A stretch of DNA of 23,335 bases from Flavobacteriales bacterium UBA3376 (GTDB taxonomy: Bacteria > Bacteroidota > Bacteroidia > Flavobacteriales > Weeksellaceae), in contig DEQC01000015.1 in the NCBI GenBank assembly GCA_002359055.1, positions 19,353-42,687 of the forward strand, in the 5' to 3' direction. How positions within the stretch are numbered: the stretch's first letter is position 1; the number at the start of each line of letters is the position of its first letter. Of this stretch, positions 22,702 through 23,335 are shown piece by piece. The position numbers and the translations under genes are program-made. The notes under the pieces are model-generated. The model searched no databases. It was not told the origin of the DNA and was given only the letters and a program-made list of their open reading frames with translations.

Positions 22702-23021
22702 TTGGGTTTCCAGAAAACTTTATCAAAATCTAATATTTGATCGTTTTCTACTTTAATTCCTTCATTTTCCAATAAAATTTGCATCATTTCAGGAGGAGTG
22801 AAATGTTGCTTTCCTGTCAAATATCCATTTCGATTGACAACTCTATGGGCCGGAATATTTTCGATCGAATGTGAATTGTTCATTGCCCAACCAACCATTC
22901 TCGCCGATTTTTTAGCACCTAAAAATTCAGCAATCGCACCATAAGTAGTTACTTTCCCTTCAGGTATTCTCAGGACTACTTCATAAACTTTTTGGTAAAA
23001 AGTTTTATCAGATGTTTTCAT
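22698..23021 (-). CDS. Alkyltransferase-like protein (ATL)
   Basis: A 107-residue protein of the O6-alkylguanine-DNA alkyltransferase fold. In the active-site motif the alkyl-accepting Cys of PCHRV is replaced by Ala: IPAHRVVNRNG (A58). It therefore cannot transfer the alkyl group to itself. ATL proteins instead flip and cap O6-alkylguanine and hand it to nucleotide excision repair. The Tyr (Y27) and the base-flipping Arg (R41, in KKSARMVGWAM) are kept, so lesion binding should be intact. The MGMT N-terminal domain is absent, as usual for ATLs. Its end overlaps the SMR gene by 4 bp and it is divergent from the partial gene at 23069. Confidence 0.92.
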   Translation of the reverse strand: MKTSDKTFYQKVYEVVLRIPEGKVTTYGAIAEFLGAKKSARMVGWAMNNSHSIENIPAHRVVNRNGYLTGKQHFTPPEMMQILLENEGIKVENDQILDFDKVFWKPN

Positions 23022-23068
23022 TATGAGTTTATTTGTAAATTTAGTAGAATTTTATCATAAATGTAACT

Positions 23069-23335
23069 ATGAAAAACGAAATTGCAATTCAAGCCATTAG
23101 AAGCAGGCCAAGGTTTAGAGTGAAAACTAAGATGACACGAACTGAATTTGTAAATCGGTTGAAATGTCATATGGAAAATCATAAACAAGTGATTTTTGGA
23201 TTTGCAAACAACGAAATGGCTGAACTTCAATTGTACAAAGATTCTGAAAAATATTGGTCTCCTCAACTTCAAATTAGAATTGAAGAAAATGAAGAGAATT
23301 CCGATTTGTTGGAAATCAGAGGAGTTTTTGGTCCG
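23069..23335 (+). CDS. Uncharacterised protein, N-terminal part (3' partial)
   Basis: An open frame from ATG 23069 to the window end gives 89 residues. The opening has paired basic residues and MTRTEFVNRLKCHME. Alternating strands follow (QVIFGFANNEMAELQLY, QLQIRIEE, LLEIRGVFGP). I faintly recall Flavobacterial proteins in which a segment like EIRGVFGP leads into two membrane spans, but the rest is cut off and I cannot confirm it. No function is assigned. The opposite-strand ORF at 23021-23272 lacks any recognisable feature and is treated as its shadow. Confidence 0.6.
   Translation, partial: MKNEIAIQAIRSRPRFRVKTKMTRTEFVNRLKCHMENHKQVIFGFANNEMAELQLYKDSEKYWSPQLQIRIEENEENSDLLEIRGVFGP

Noticed and set aside
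23021..23272. Minus-strand 83-residue ORF.
   Set aside because: It is antisense to the better-supported plus-strand gene at 23069, has no recognisable motif, and would begin at the ATL gene start region.

Overview
The window looks like chromosomal DNA of a Bacteroidota member, most likely order Flavobacteriales. The evidence is AT-rich coding with A/T-rich leaders and no Shine-Dalgarno signals, repeated TAnnTTTG -7 promoter boxes, an S46 dipeptidyl-peptidase, Bacteroidota-type lipoproteins with short lipoboxes, a stand-alone MnmD, and several families I know mainly from this phylum. There are no insertion sequences, phage genes, CRISPR arrays, tRNAs or rRNAs. No gene-free stretch exceeds about 215 bp.

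Layout: (1) 1-1225 holds the 3' end of an S46 peptidase closed by a bidirectional terminator. (2) 1248-8149 is a minus-strand block, in transcription order: a 1252-residue metallophosphoesterase/kinase-like/outer-membrane-barrel fusion, asnS, and rpoN. (3) 8129-11690 holds an HD-domain protein with a Pycsar-effector-type membrane domain (+), tail-to-tail with a 792-residue GAF-type protein (-). (4) 11848-16223 is a plus-strand run: msrA, apt, a sigma-54 activator without a DNA-binding domain, two overlapping lipoprotein genes, rpmH and ftsE. (5) 16225-20709 holds an HTTM membrane protein (-), a metallo-beta-lactamase-fold hydrolase (+), an EamA transporter (-) and ilvE (-). (6) 20798-23335 holds mnmD and a Nudix hydrolase (+), a small conserved protein (-), an SMR/Gdx exporter (+), an alkyltransferase-like DNA-repair protein (-) and the start of an uncharacterised gene (+).

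Most genes are housekeeping: translation (asnS, rpmH, mnmD), nucleotide salvage (apt), oxidative and alkyl damage (msrA, ATL), division (ftsE), and branched-chain amino acids (ilvE). The clearest functional link is between rpoN and the sigma-54 activator, which are about 10 kb apart. The activator ends directly after its AAA+ module, so it probably works without its own promoter-specific binding. The less described items are the HD-PycTM protein beside the GAF-type protein, and the three-part phosphatase/kinase-like/barrel protein. The 5' ends of that barrel gene and the HD-PycTM gene overlap divergently.

The region is very compact. Five convergent gene pairs overlap or lie within 1 bp of each other. 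At least two genes have a -7 box only 4 bp before the start codon, which suggests leaderless or nearly leaderless mRNAs.
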